This document shows positions 23,529 to 32,001 of a stretch of DNA of 64,000 nt, in pieces. Made by a program: the position numbers and the translations under genes. The notes below the pieces were generated by a model. It made no database searches, was not told where the DNA came from, and saw only the letters and a list, made by a program, of their open reading frames with translations. Origin of the DNA: Amycolatopsis taiwanensis DSM 45107. Its GTDB lineage: Bacteria; Actinomycetota; Actinomycetes; Mycobacteriales; Pseudonocardiaceae. The stretch is taken from positions 62,001 through 126,000 of the forward strand of contig NZ_JAFB01000014.1 in assembly GCF_000519205.1 (NCBI RefSeq), in the 5' to 3' direction. How positions within the stretch are numbered: position 1 is the first letter of the stretch; every line of letters begins with the position of its first letter.

Positions 23529-24932
23529 ATGAGCAAGCTTTTGACGGCGAGCGAAATGGTCGCCGCATACTCCGCCGGTGAGATTTCCCCCGTCGAGACG
23601 ACAGAGGCCGCGTTGCGGGCGATCGAGGAGCGCGACGGCGAACTGGACTCCTACTGCCTGGTCGACCGGGAAGCGGCGCTGGCAGACGCGCGCGCCTCGG
23701 AAACCCGATGGCGGGAGGGCAATCCCATCGGGTGGCTGGACGGCGTGCCGGCGTCGATCAAGGACATGTTCCTCACCCGGGGCTGGCCGACGCTTCGCGG
23801 GTCCACCTGCGTCGAGGAGGACCAGTCGTGGGACGTGGACAGCCCGGTCACCGCCCGGATGCGGGAGAACGGGCTCGTCGTGCTCGGCAAGACCACCACA
23901 CCCGAACTGGCCTGGAAGGGCGTCACCGACAGCCCGCTCACCGGAATCACGCGCAACCCGTGGAACCCCGCGCTGACTCCCGGCGGGTCGAGCGGCGGGA
24001 GCGCGGCCGCGGTGGCGGCGGGCATGGGCGAGCTGTCCGTGGGCACCGACGGCGGCGGCTCGGTCCGGATCCCGGCGTCGTTCTGCGGAATCGTCGGCCT
24101 CAAGCCCACTCACGGGCGGATCCCGCTGTACCCGGCAAGTCCGTTCGGCGCGCTTTCGCACGCTGGGCCGATGGCGCGCTCGGTCTACGACGTCGCCTTG
24201 ATGCTGGACGTGCTCGCGCTGCCCGACCACCGGGACCCCGCCGCGCTGCCACCGGCCGAGAGCGTCTACCGCGAGGCCGTACGGCGCGACGTCCGTGGCC
24301 TGATCGCCGCGTTCTCACCCACCCTCGGCTACGTGAACGTGGACCCGGAAGTGGCGGCCGTCGTGCGCGCCGCGGTGACGGCCCTCGACGAGGCGGGGCT
24401 GCGGGTCGAGGAAACCGATCCCGGCTTCACCGACCCCAAGGAGGCCTTCGACGTCCTGTGGTCGACGGGCGCCGCGCAGTGGCTGAACACCTTCCCGGCC
24501 GGATCGGAGGAGAAGATCGACGCCGGGCTGCGGCGCGTCTGGCAGCAGGGCAAGACGTACTCGGCCGCCGACTACCTGGCCGCGAACGCCGAACGAGCCG
24601 CGCTGGGCATCCTCATGGGCGAGTTCCATTCGCGCTACGACGTGCTCATCACCCCGACCGTGCCGATCCCGCCGTTCGAGGCCGGGCACGACGTGCCGCC
24701 GGGCAGTGGGCTGACCGAGTGGCCCGAGTGGACCCCGTTCACCTACCCGTTCAACATGACCCAGCAGCCGGCGATCTCGGTTCCGGCCGGGTTCACCACG
24801 AGCGGGCTGCCGGTCGGCCTTCAGGTCGTCGGGCCGCGGCACTCCGACGATCTGGTGCTCGCCGTGGCCAAGCTGCTCGAAGACGTATGCCCCTGGCCCA
24901 CCGACCGCCCCGCCGCACCCGGCCCGCGCTAG
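23529..24932 (+). CDS. Amidase signature family hydrolase
   Basis: A 467-residue amidase of the AS family, cleaving a C-N amide bond. The Ser-cisSer-Lys triad is visible: Lys78 in ASIKDMF, Ser154 in PGGSSGGSAAA and nucleophile Ser178 in GTDGGGSVRIPASFCG. KPTHGRIPLYP and the C-terminal NMTQQPAISVPAGFT also fit. ATG 23529 follows GGAG closely; TTG 23526 is a less likely start. It is the last plus-strand gene of the catabolic cluster, so release of ammonia or an amine from an amide is probably an entry step. The specific substrate is not predictable. Confidence 0.93.
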   Translation: MSKLLTASEMVAAYSAGEISPVETTEAALRAIEERDGELDSYCLVDREAALADARASETRWREGNPIGWLDGVPASIKDMFLTRGWPTLRGSTCVEEDQSWDVDSPVTARMRENGLVVLGKTTTPELAWKGVTDSPLTGITRNPWNPALTPGGSSGGSAAAVAAGMGELSVGTDGGGSVRIPASFCGIVGLKPTHGRIPLYPASPFGALSHAGPMARSVYDVALMLDVLALPDHRDPAALPPAESVYREAVRRDVRGLIAAFSPTLGYVNVDPEVAAVVRAAVTALDEAGLRVEETDPGFTDPKEAFDVLWSTGAAQWLNTFPAGSEEKIDAGLRRVWQQGKTYSAADYLAANAERAALGILMGEFHSRYDVLITPTVPIPPFEAGHDVPPGSGLTEWPEWTPFTYPFNMTQQPAISVPAGFTTSGLPVGLQVVGPRHSDDLVLAVAKLLEDVCPWPTDRPAAPGPR

Positions 24933-24961
24933 CGCTTGTCGACTTCGACAAGCGCTAGCGC
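24926..24961 (+). terminator. Perfect 17-bp palindrome at the amidase stop
   Basis: GCGCTAGCGCTTGTCGA (24926-24942) is mirrored exactly by 24945-24961. The TAG stop of the amidase lies within the left arm. A partial third copy (CGCCTTGTCGACTTCGA) follows. It should form a strong RNA hairpin. Confidence 0.78.
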
Positions 24962-25009
24962 CTTGTCGACTTCGAGAAGCTGACGTCACGAACCCACACC
25001 CCGCCCCAC

Positions 25010-25350
25010 CGGCCCCGGAACTCGCCCGCCCCAACCCGGAGCTCGCCCGCCCCAACTCGGAACTTGGCAGCCGGAACCCGGGCTCCCCAACCGGGGACAC
25101 GGCGGCCGGAACCCGGAGCTCGCCGGCCTAAACCCGGAACTCGGGGGCCTAAACCCGGAACTCGGCGGCCGGAACCCGGAACTCGGCCTCCCCAACCGGG
25201 GACACGCCGAGCCCCGGCGTGTCCCCGGTTCAGGCGCGTGTGTTCCGGGTTCAGGCGCGTGAGTTCTCGGTTCGGGTGGGCGAGTTCCCGGTTCGGGTGC
25301 GTGTGTTCCGGGTTCAGGTGGGCGCTCGGTTCGGGTCGGGCGCGTCCCTG
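25010..25350. repeat. Family A array, mirrored, between amidase and WS/DGAT
   Basis: Units of the form CCGGAACTCG(C/G)... repeat to about 25195. A perfect 13-bp hairpin (25196-25208 with 25216-25228, GGGGACACGCC core) follows. Units in the opposite sense (GTGTGTTCCGGGTTCAGGCG and GAGTTCTCGGTTCGGGTGGG types) then run to about 25350. The gap lies between convergent gene ends. Same architecture as 6328-6625 and 52545-52765. Confidence 0.85.
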
Positions 25351-25364
25351 CGTATCGGGCAGCG

Positions 25365-26732
25365 TCAGCGAGTGGCGTGTTCGAGTTCGGCCAGGGCGGT
25401 GTCCAGGTGGAGGAGCAGGCGCTGCAGGTGCGGGACCGAGCGGCGGCAGCCGGTGACGCCGAAGTCGAGGTTGTCGCCGTTGCTGGTCACCGTGATGTTG
25501 AGCGCCTGACCGTCGAGCAGCACCGACGCGGGATAAATGCCGTCGAGTTTCGCGCCGTTCCAGTACATCTGCTCGCTCGGGCCGGGCACGTTCGAGATGA
25601 CCAGGTTGAACGGTGGCCTCGTGTTCACGGCCAGGCCCGTCAGGCTCGTGACACCGACTTGAGCCACGTTGAGCGCGGACAGCAGCAGCGCCTGCACCGG
25701 CGTCAGCTCCCGGAAGACCCGTTTGGCCTCCCGCATGGACCGGTGGATAGCGCCCAGCCGCGCGGCCGGGTCCTTCCGGTCGGTGCCCAGGTTGCAGAGC
25801 ACCGCGCCGATCTTGTTGCCGCCTCCGTGCTCGGTGTCCGACGGCTTGCGCATCGACACCGGCACCATCGCGACCAGCGGGTCGTCCGGCAGCGCACTCT
25901 GCTCGATCAGATAGTCACGCAGCGCACCGGAGCACATCGCCAGCATCACGTCGTTGGTGGACGTGCCCGTGGCGGTGGCGATCTCACGGACGCGGGTCAG
26001 CGACCACGACTGGGCGGCGAACCGCCGGGCGCCACCGATCGGGACGTTGAGCATCGTCTTCGGAGCCTGTATCGGGAGGGTCAGCGCGTTTTCCCGGAAC
26101 ACCTCGTTCGCCACCTTGAACGCCGCCGGGGCGAGCGTCACGAGTTGGTCGACCGATTCGCGCGCGGTGCGCAGCAGGGAAAAGCGAGGACCGCGCTCCT
26201 CGTCACTCTTGCGTGGCCGCCGGGGCGCCCACTGCGGCGGGCATTCGAAGTCGAACGGATCCGGGCTCAGCGTGCTCTGCAGGTGCCGCAACGCCGACAC
26301 ACCGTCCAGCAGCGCGTGATGGATCTTGCTGAACACCGCGAAGCGGCCGTCCTGCATGCCTTCCACGAGATGGCTCTCCCACAGCGGGCGATGCCGGTCG
26401 AGCAGGATGCTGTGCCAGCGGGAGGCGAGCTCGAGCAGTTCGCGCACGCGCCCGGGTTGCGGCAGCGCGGAATGGCGGAAGTGGTAATCCAGGTCGACGT
26501 CGTCGTCCTCGACCCAGGCGAGATAACCCGCCGTGTTCAAGGGCTTGGCGGGACGGCGGCGGAACAGCGGGTCGATGTCGTTCTTCTTGAGCAGGTCGTC
26601 GTGGAGGTTGCGGAGGTACTGGCCGTCCGCGCCCTCGGGCTTGCGGAAGAGTTGGAGGCCGCCCACGTGCATGGGGTGCTCACGGCTTTCGATGAAAAGG
26701 AACACCGAGTCCGTGACCGGCATCAATGTCAT
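25365..26732 (-). CDS. Wax ester synthase / diacylglycerol acyltransferase (WS/DGAT)
   Basis: A 455-residue acyltransferase that joins acyl-CoA to a fatty alcohol or diacylglycerol, used for storage lipid in actinobacteria. The active-site motif HHALLDG lies at 138-144. The N-terminus MTLMPVTDSVFLFIESREHP and the later NDVMLAMCSGALRDYL and FNLVISNVPGPSEQMYWNGA are typical of the family. ATG 26732 is chosen because GAGAGGTGG precedes it; an upstream alternative would add seven residues. It stands alone between a repeat array and the GST gene, with no lipid-biosynthesis neighbours. Confidence 0.92.
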   Translation of the reverse strand: MTLMPVTDSVFLFIESREHPMHVGGLQLFRKPEGADGQYLRNLHDDLLKKNDIDPLFRRRPAKPLNTAGYLAWVEDDDVDLDYHFRHSALPQPGRVRELLELASRWHSILLDRHRPLWESHLVEGMQDGRFAVFSKIHHALLDGVSALRHLQSTLSPDPFDFECPPQWAPRRPRKSDEERGPRFSLLRTARESVDQLVTLAPAAFKVANEVFRENALTLPIQAPKTMLNVPIGGARRFAAQSWSLTRVREIATATGTSTNDVMLAMCSGALRDYLIEQSALPDDPLVAMVPVSMRKPSDTEHGGGNKIGAVLCNLGTDRKDPAARLGAIHRSMREAKRVFRELTPVQALLLSALNVAQVGVTSLTGLAVNTRPPFNLVISNVPGPSEQMYWNGAKLDGIYPASVLLDGQALNITVTSNGDNLDFGVTGCRRSVPHLQRLLLHLDTALAELEHATR

Positions 26733-26861
26733 TGTGACCACCTCTCGCCTCACCCCGGATGGTCAGTCTACGCAGCATGAACACTATTCACAGCGCGAGA
26801 TGGGCTCCCGCGGTAACCCGAGCACGCTCTTTGCGCAGCACAGAAAGTCTAGGCTAGGGGA

Positions 26862-27863
26862 ATGACCATTCCGACCAATCCCGAAACCGGAGAATTCGTT
26901 CGGGCACCCAATCACTTCGCCGCGCGCATCACCTCGGACGGGCGAGACGGCTGGCCGGCGGAGCCCGGCCGGTACCGGCTCGTGGTCAGCCGGGCGTGCC
27001 CGTGGGCGAGCCGCGGGCTCATCGTGCGCCGGCTGCTCGGCCTCGAGGACGCGATCTCGGTGGCGATCGCGGACCCGATCCAGGACCACCGCAGCTGGCG
27101 GTTCACCCTGGATGAGGGCGGGAGGGATCCGGTGCTGGGCATCCGGTTCCTGGCCGAGGCGTATCACGCGGCGGAGCCCGACTACGACGGCGGCATCAGC
27201 GTGCCCGCGGTGGTCGACATTCCGAGCGGGAAGCTGGTGACCAACGACTACCCGCAGATCACCCTCGACTTCTCCACCGAGTGGACGGCCTACCACCGGG
27301 AGGGCGCGCCGGAGCTGTACCCGGAAAAACACTCCGACGAGATCGACGAGATCAACCGCGGCGTGTACAAGGACGTGAACGCTGCCGTCTACGAAGCGGG
27401 CTTCGCCTCGAAACAGTCGGCGTACGAAGACGCTTACCGCCGGTTGTTCGCAAAGCTGGACGAGTTGTCGCAGCGGCTGGAGACCAACCGCTATCTGGTG
27501 GGGGACACGATCACCGAAGCCGACATCCGGTTGTTCACCACCCTCGTCCGGTTCGACCCGGTGTATCACGGGCACTTCAAGTGCAACCGGAACAAGCTCA
27601 GCGAGATGCCGGTGCTGTGGGCGTATGCGCGGGATCTGTTCCAGACCCCCGGCTTCGGCGACACGGTCGACTTCGACCACATCAAGCGGCACTACTACCA
27701 GGTGCACGAGCAGGTCAACCCGACCCGGATCGTCCCGCTGGGCCCGGATCTCTCGTCGTGGGCGACGCCGCACGGGCGGGAGGCGCTCGGCGGCCGCCCG
27801 TTCGGGAACGGCACCCCGCCCGGCCCGCCGCCCGCCGCGGAAGTCCTTCCCGCCCAGTGGTAA
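26862..27863 (+). CDS. Xi-class glutathione transferase homologue (mycothiolyl/glutathionyl-hydroquinone reductase-like)
   Basis: A 333-residue thioredoxin-fold plus helical-domain protein of the Xi class. The catalytic Cys46 sits in SRACPWASRGLIVRRLLGL. TNDYPQITLDFSTEW and GDTITEADIRLFTTLVRFD are the conserved interface and C-domain motifs. These enzymes reduce thiol-hydroquinone conjugates. In actinomycetes lacking glutathione, mycothiol is the likely thiol. A hydrophilic Gly/Pro-rich tail closes the protein. The start ATG 26862 is 129 bases from the divergent WS/DGAT start. No quinone-degradation gene lies beside it. Confidence 0.9.
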   Translation: MTIPTNPETGEFVRAPNHFAARITSDGRDGWPAEPGRYRLVVSRACPWASRGLIVRRLLGLEDAISVAIADPIQDHRSWRFTLDEGGRDPVLGIRFLAEAYHAAEPDYDGGISVPAVVDIPSGKLVTNDYPQITLDFSTEWTAYHREGAPELYPEKHSDEIDEINRGVYKDVNAAVYEAGFASKQSAYEDAYRRLFAKLDELSQRLETNRYLVGDTITEADIRLFTTLVRFDPVYHGHFKCNRNKLSEMPVLWAYARDLFQTPGFGDTVDFDHIKRHYYQVHEQVNPTRIVPLGPDLSSWATPHGREALGGRPFGNGTPPGPPPAAEVLPAQW

Positions 27864-27931
27864 CCAGGGTGCATCCCGCTGTCCGGGCCGGGGATCTCCC
27901 GGCCCGGTGGCGAGGGCTTTAACCTGACCTG

Positions 27932-29593
27932 GTGAGGAAAACCGGCGCGCAGCATCTGGTGGACGTGTTGACCGAGCTCGGCGTCGAGGTTGTGTTCGGC
28001 CTTCCCGGGGTGCACAACCTGGCCATCTGGGAAGCGCTTGCTGGAAGTGGGATCCGTGTGGTGGGCGTGCGGCAGGAGCAGACCGCCGGGTACGCGGCCG
28101 ACGGGTACGCGCGGGCCACCGGAAAGCTCGGGGTCGCGATCGTCACCACCGGCCCGGGCGCCGCGAACACCCTGGCGGCAGTGGGCGAAGCCATGGCGTC
28201 GGCATCCCCGGTACTGGTGCTGGCCACCGACATCCCAGCGAAGCTGCGCCGCCCCGGCATGGTGCGCGGGGCGCTGCACGAGACCAGCGACCAGGCGGCG
28301 ATGTTCGCCCCGGTGACCAAGGCGGCGCGCACGATCGACGCGCCGGAGGAGATCGCACCCGAACTGCTGCGCGCCGCCCGGCTGGCAAGACAACCGCAGA
28401 GTGGGCCCGTTTACGTCGGGATACCAACGGATTTCCTGCGCGAGGAAACCTCGAGGCTGCCCGATCCCGAACTCACCGAGCGGTTTCCCGCGGTGAACGT
28501 CGACGAGATCGACCACGCGCAACGCCTGCTCTCGTCCGCGGCCCGCCCGCTGATCTGGGCCGGCGGCGGCGCGGTCCGGGCCGGCGCCGGGCCGCTGGTC
28601 GCCGAGCTCGCGGAGAAGCTCGCCGCGCCCGTGATCACGACCTTCGCCGGGCGAGGCCTGCTCTCCCCGGCGCATCCATGTGCGGCGCCGAATCCAGTGC
28701 ACACGCCGGAAGTCGGCGCCCTGTGGGACGAGGCCGACGTGGTGCTGGGCATAGGGACCGACTTCGACGGCCTGATGACCCAGAACTGGCTCATGCCCAA
28801 GCCGCCCACGCTCATCGCGGTCAACGTGGACGCCAAAGACGCCGCGAAGAACTACCCGCCGGAGGTGACCCTCGTCGGCGACGCGGGGGACGTGGTCGGC
28901 CAGTTGCTCGCCGGGCTCGTGCCCCGGCCGGGACTCGCCGAGCTCACCGAACGCCTGCGGCAGATCGACCAGCGCGTGCGGCGCCGAATTCGCGCCGAGG
29001 ACCCGCAGGCAGCGGATTTCCTTGGCACGCTGGCGGAAACGCTGCCCGAGAGCGCCGTGCTCGTCGCCGATATGTGCGTTGCCGGCTACTGGGCCGGCGG
29101 CTTCCACCGGGTGACCGCGCCGCGCCGTTTTGCCTATCCGATGGGCTGGGGCACGCTCGGGTTCGGCTTCCCGGCTTCGCTGGGCGCCGCCACGGCACTG
29201 CCCAACCGGACCGCGGGCGGTGCGGCCGGTCGCGTGGTCTGTGTCAGCGGCGACGGCGGTTTCCTTTACGGATGCGGCGATCTGGCGACTCTCGCGCAGG
29301 AATCCCTGCCGGTGACGGTGATCGTCGTCGACGACGGCGGCTACGGCATGCTTCGCTTCGACCAGGACAGCCGCGGCCTGCCGGAACGCGGCGTCAATCT
29401 GCACACGCCGGATTTCGTAGGCTTAGCAAGGTCTTTCGGCGTGTACGCTGACCGCGTGGACGGGTTCGGCCGGGCGTTTCGCCGCCTGCTCACCGAGTTC
29501 GTCCGCGCCGACGAACCGAACATGCTGGTCGTACGTGCGAGTTTGAAGCCACCCGTCAATACTTCGCCACGTTGGTATCGCGCCACCCGGTAA
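27932..29593 (+). CDS. Thiamine-pyrophosphate enzyme, acetolactate synthase-like
   Basis: A 553-residue TPP enzyme distinct from the one at 9328. The N-terminal domain opens GAQHLVDVLTELGVEVVFGL and has VRQEQTAGYAADGYARATGK with the activating glutamate. The middle domain has PLIWAGGGAVRAGAGPLVAE. The Mg-TPP motif is VSGDGGFLYGCGDLATLAQE followed by VIVVDDGGYG. Start GTG 27932. Leu498 is coded by TTA (29423-29425), a rare codon in such genomes that can make translation depend on the bldA-type tRNA. There is no regulatory-subunit gene, so a catabolic decarboxylase or carboligase role is more likely than branched-chain amino acid synthesis. Confidence 0.88.
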   Translation: MRKTGAQHLVDVLTELGVEVVFGLPGVHNLAIWEALAGSGIRVVGVRQEQTAGYAADGYARATGKLGVAIVTTGPGAANTLAAVGEAMASASPVLVLATDIPAKLRRPGMVRGALHETSDQAAMFAPVTKAARTIDAPEEIAPELLRAARLARQPQSGPVYVGIPTDFLREETSRLPDPELTERFPAVNVDEIDHAQRLLSSAARPLIWAGGGAVRAGAGPLVAELAEKLAAPVITTFAGRGLLSPAHPCAAPNPVHTPEVGALWDEADVVLGIGTDFDGLMTQNWLMPKPPTLIAVNVDAKDAAKNYPPEVTLVGDAGDVVGQLLAGLVPRPGLAELTERLRQIDQRVRRRIRAEDPQAADFLGTLAETLPESAVLVADMCVAGYWAGGFHRVTAPRRFAYPMGWGTLGFGFPASLGAATALPNRTAGGAAGRVVCVSGDGGFLYGCGDLATLAQESLPVTVIVVDDGGYGMLRFDQDSRGLPERGVNLHTPDFVGLARSFGVYADRVDGFGRAFRRLLTEFVRADEPNMLVVRASLKPPVNTSPRWYRATR

Positions 29594-29654
29594 CGGCCAC
29601 GCTTCCCGCGCGCAGGTTGCTCGTCGCGGCCGAACTGGCCTGGGACCCTTTAGC

Positions 29655-30092
29655 TCATTGCAGGCAGAACTCGTTTCCTTCCGGGTCCGTGACGGTGGCC
29701 CAGGTGTAAGGCCCTTGCTGTCCCCGATACTTCAGCGTCGCGCCGTTGGCCAGCAGCCGGTCCAGCTCCTTCTCCAGGTTTTCCTTGCCCACGAACACAT
29801 CCAGGTGCACCCGGTTCTTGACCGTCTTGGCCTCCGGCACGCCCTGGAACAGGATCCGCCTCGGTGGCGAAGACCCGCCGCCGTCCGGATGGCGTATCGC
29901 CGCGCCCGTCCGCCAGACCAGTACGCCGTGGTACGTCGTGGTGTCTTCTTCGCGGGCTTGGCCTTCGGCGACCATCCGCCGGATGAACGCCTCGTCGCTC
30001 GGCTCCACGTGCCAGCCGAGTGCCTCCGCCCACCAGTCGGCGAGCTTGTGCGGTTCCGCCGAGTCGACGGTCACCTGGAAGTCGAATGCCAT
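29655..30092 (-). CDS. VOC-family (glyoxalase/bleomycin-resistance fold) protein
   Basis: The 145-residue protein opens MAFDFQVTVDSAEPHKLADW, where the first VOC module's metal-ligand strand lies. It has RILFQGVPEAKTVKNRVHLD in the middle and VTDPEGNEFCLQ at the end, a standard closing motif with the acidic ligand. One chain holds two beta-alpha-beta-beta-beta units, so a dimer may form the cavity. The group includes lyases, dioxygenases and drug-binding proteins. Nothing near it points to a substrate. It converges with the TPP-enzyme gene. Confidence 0.88.
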   Translation of the reverse strand: MAFDFQVTVDSAEPHKLADWWAEALGWHVEPSDEAFIRRMVAEGQAREEDTTTYHGVLVWRTGAAIRHPDGGGSSPPRRILFQGVPEAKTVKNRVHLDVFVGKENLEKELDRLLANGATLKYRGQQGPYTWATVTDPEGNEFCLQ

Positions 30093-30150
30093 GGGCGCAC
30101 GCTAACGCGACCCACCGACATTTTTTGGTCGACCGCCCTGACCAGCGGTT

Positions 30151-30768
30151 TCACCCCGCATCGCGAGAGAACTCGAGCGGGAACGGCCGGTCCCACAGCG
30201 CGCAGGCCACGGCATAGAGGTTGCCCGCCATTTTGCCCGCGACGCGGTAGGCGTACCGGTGCCCCTGCTCCGTGTCGCGGTAGAACGGTCCTGGCTCCGA
30301 GCCCGGGTTCCAGCAGGCCCAGGACTGGCCCGGGATGGTGTACCCGAGGTCCACCAGCGCCCCGCTGATCTCGCTGACCACGTGGTGCGCGCCGTCCTCG
30401 TTGCCGGTGGCCACCACGCCGGCGACCCGGTCGTAGGCGACCGGTTTACCGTCTTCGCGGGTTTCGATCAGCATCGCGTGCATCCGTTCCAGCGCCCGCT
30501 GGGCCAGCGATGACGGGCGGCCGAGCCACGTCGGCGACGCGAAGATGAGGATCTGGGAACGCAGCACTTCGCGGCGGATCCACGGCCATTCGTCGCCGTC
30601 GCCGAGGTCGCTGACCACCCCGGGCGGGATCGCGTGGTCGGCCAGCCGGATGGTGCGTACCGCGGCGCCCAGGTCCCGCAGTCCCGCGGCCACCGCGTCG
30701 GCCAGTTCCTGGGTGTTGGAGGGTTCGGGGGACTTCTTGAGCGTGCAGTTCAGAATCGTCGCCCGCAT
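30151..30768 (-). CDS. NAD(P)H-dependent flavodoxin-fold oxidoreductase
   Basis: A 205-residue flavodoxin-like protein. MRATILNCTLKKSPEPSNTQ is the FMN phosphate loop, ILIFASPTWLGRPSSLAQRA is the isoalloxazine-binding turn, and GVVATGNEDGAHHVVSEISG follows. Such proteins reduce quinones or azo compounds, or bind FMN for electron transfer. ATG 30768 is used; ATG 30780 adds MPEG. The upstream frame stays open but has no family similarity. It lies 41 bases beyond the end of the epoxide-hydrolase-like gene on the same strand, so the two are probably co-transcribed. Confidence 0.87.
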   Translation of the reverse strand: MRATILNCTLKKSPEPSNTQELADAVAAGLRDLGAAVRTIRLADHAIPPGVVSDLGDGDEWPWIRREVLRSQILIFASPTWLGRPSSLAQRALERMHAMLIETREDGKPVAYDRVAGVVATGNEDGAHHVVSEISGALVDLGYTIPGQSWACWNPGSEPGPFYRDTEQGHRYAYRVAGKMAGNLYAVACALWDRPFPLEFSRDAG

Positions 30769-30809
30769 GCCTTCCGGCATTCCCTTCGGCCACCGGTGGC
30801 AAACGGGGC

Positions 30810-31634
30810 CTACGACAGGTGTTCGACGAGTAGGGCGGTGAGTACCTCGGGAACCTCCTCGGGAATCCAGTGCGTCACGTCCTCCAGCATCTGGAACGAA
30901 TAGGCCCCGGTCACCCAGTTCTCCGTGTCGAGGGCCGCGGTGGAGCCCAGGGCGACGTCTTCCGTGCTCCACACGTACAGCGTGGGCACCTCTACCTTGC
31001 CGACCTCCCCGCTTGGGCGGCCGGCGCGGTACCAGTTCAACGCGGCGGTCAGCGCGCCGGGCTCGGACAGGCGCCGCACGTACTCGTCGACATGGCTCGG
31101 CGGCACGCGCCACTCGAAAATCCTTCGCAGCGCCTCGGCGTTGTTGGCGAGCATCCGGCGTTCGGCGCTGGTCTGCCGGAATTCCGTCATGTACGCCGAG
31201 CGCAGTTGCTGGTCCTCATCGGTGCGCAGGGCCGCCGCGAGCGCCTTGGGATGCGGGGTCGACACGGCGGTCAGCGTGCGCAGCCGCGCCGGGTGCTCGG
31301 CGGCCGTCCACCACCCGACCGCGGCGCCCCAGTCGTGGCCGACGAGGTCGAACCGGTGCCAGCCGAGTTCGTCGGCGATGGCCAGCACGTCCCCGACCAG
31401 CTCGCCCATGCCGTATTCGGCCGGGGCCGGCGGGCGCACCCCGGGCGAATAACCCCGCTGGTCGGGCGCGACCGCGCGGAAACCGCGCTTGCCCAGCGCC
31501 GCGACCTGGTATTCCCAGCAGATCGCCGCCTCCGGGAAGCCGTGCAGAAGCAGCACCGGCCGGCCGTCGGCGGGGCCGGCGGCGATCGCGTCGAAGGTGC
31601 CGGCCGCGGTGGGAATCGAGAGGTGTTCGGTCAC
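30810..31634 (-). CDS. Alpha/beta hydrolase, epoxide-hydrolase-like
   Basis: The 274-residue hydrolase has the HGFPEAAICWEYQ oxyanion motif, VAPDQRGYSPGVRP, and the nucleophile elbow VGHDWGAAVGWW, where Asp is the nucleophile as in epoxide hydrolases and dehalogenases. An acidic residue lies in LYVWSTEDVALG and His in MLEDVTHWIPEEVPE. GTG 31634 is the first start consistent with the family. Upstream is a repeat-rich divergent region. It forms a likely two-gene unit with the flavodoxin-fold gene. The precise substrate is unknown. Confidence 0.87.
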   Translation of the reverse strand: MTEHLSIPTAAGTFDAIAAGPADGRPVLLLHGFPEAAICWEYQVAALGKRGFRAVAPDQRGYSPGVRPPAPAEYGMGELVGDVLAIADELGWHRFDLVGHDWGAAVGWWTAAEHPARLRTLTAVSTPHPKALAAALRTDEDQQLRSAYMTEFRQTSAERRMLANNAEALRRIFEWRVPPSHVDEYVRRLSEPGALTAALNWYRAGRPSGEVGKVEVPTLYVWSTEDVALGSTAALDTENWVTGAYSFQMLEDVTHWIPEEVPEVLTALLVEHLS

Positions 31635-31644
31635 GCCCGATAAC

Positions 31645-31715
31645 TCTAAGGGGTCTGGGGGCTTGCCCCCAGCTGGGACGTGGGGGAGCCCCGCAAGGCG
31701 GAGCGCGTCTGGCGC
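31645..31715. repeat. Family C palindromic element
   Basis: GGGGTCTGGGGGCTTGCCCC is followed by a degenerate GTGGGGGAGCCCCGC. The core GGGGGCTTGCCCCC is a perfect inverted repeat. It lies 11 bases upstream of the epoxide-hydrolase-like start, so it probably overlaps that promoter or leader. Confidence 0.75.
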
Positions 31716-31767
31716 CGTTGACGGGTAATCGGCCTTTCGGCTCGGCGAACCGTATCCGGTCTCCTCA

Positions 31768-31975
31768 AGCCGGAACTCGGATGCCTGAGGCGGGGACACA
31801 CGTGTCTGAAGCCGGGACTCGCGTGCTTGAGGGGGAACTCGCGTGTCTGAGGCGGGAACTCGGATGCCTGGGGTGGGAACTCGCGTGTCTGAGGCGGGAA
31901 CTCGCGTGTCTGAGGCGGGGACTCGCGTGTCTGAGGCCGGAATTCGCGTGCCTGGGGCGGGGACACGCCAGGTTC
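31768..31975. repeat. Family A array, one orientation only
   Basis: About nine 21-bp units of GCGGGAACTCGCGTGTCTGA type run without a mirrored half and end at a single GGGGACACGCC. Unlike the others it lies upstream of a gene (the deacetylase at 32002) in a divergent gap. The 31635-32001 gap otherwise holds only the family C element and about 26 bases before GTG 32002. Confidence 0.8.
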
Positions 31976-32001
31976 ACGGCCTCGGTGGGTACCGTGACGG
32001 C

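Noticed and set aside
27695-29404. 569-residue minus-strand frame opposite the second TPP enzyme
   Set aside because: Shadow of the TPP gene; composition and lack of motifs argue against coding.
30151-31113. Longer start for the flavodoxin-fold protein
   Set aside because: The upstream part overlaps the epoxide-hydrolase-like gene and is a shadow. The FMN loop begins right at MRATIL.
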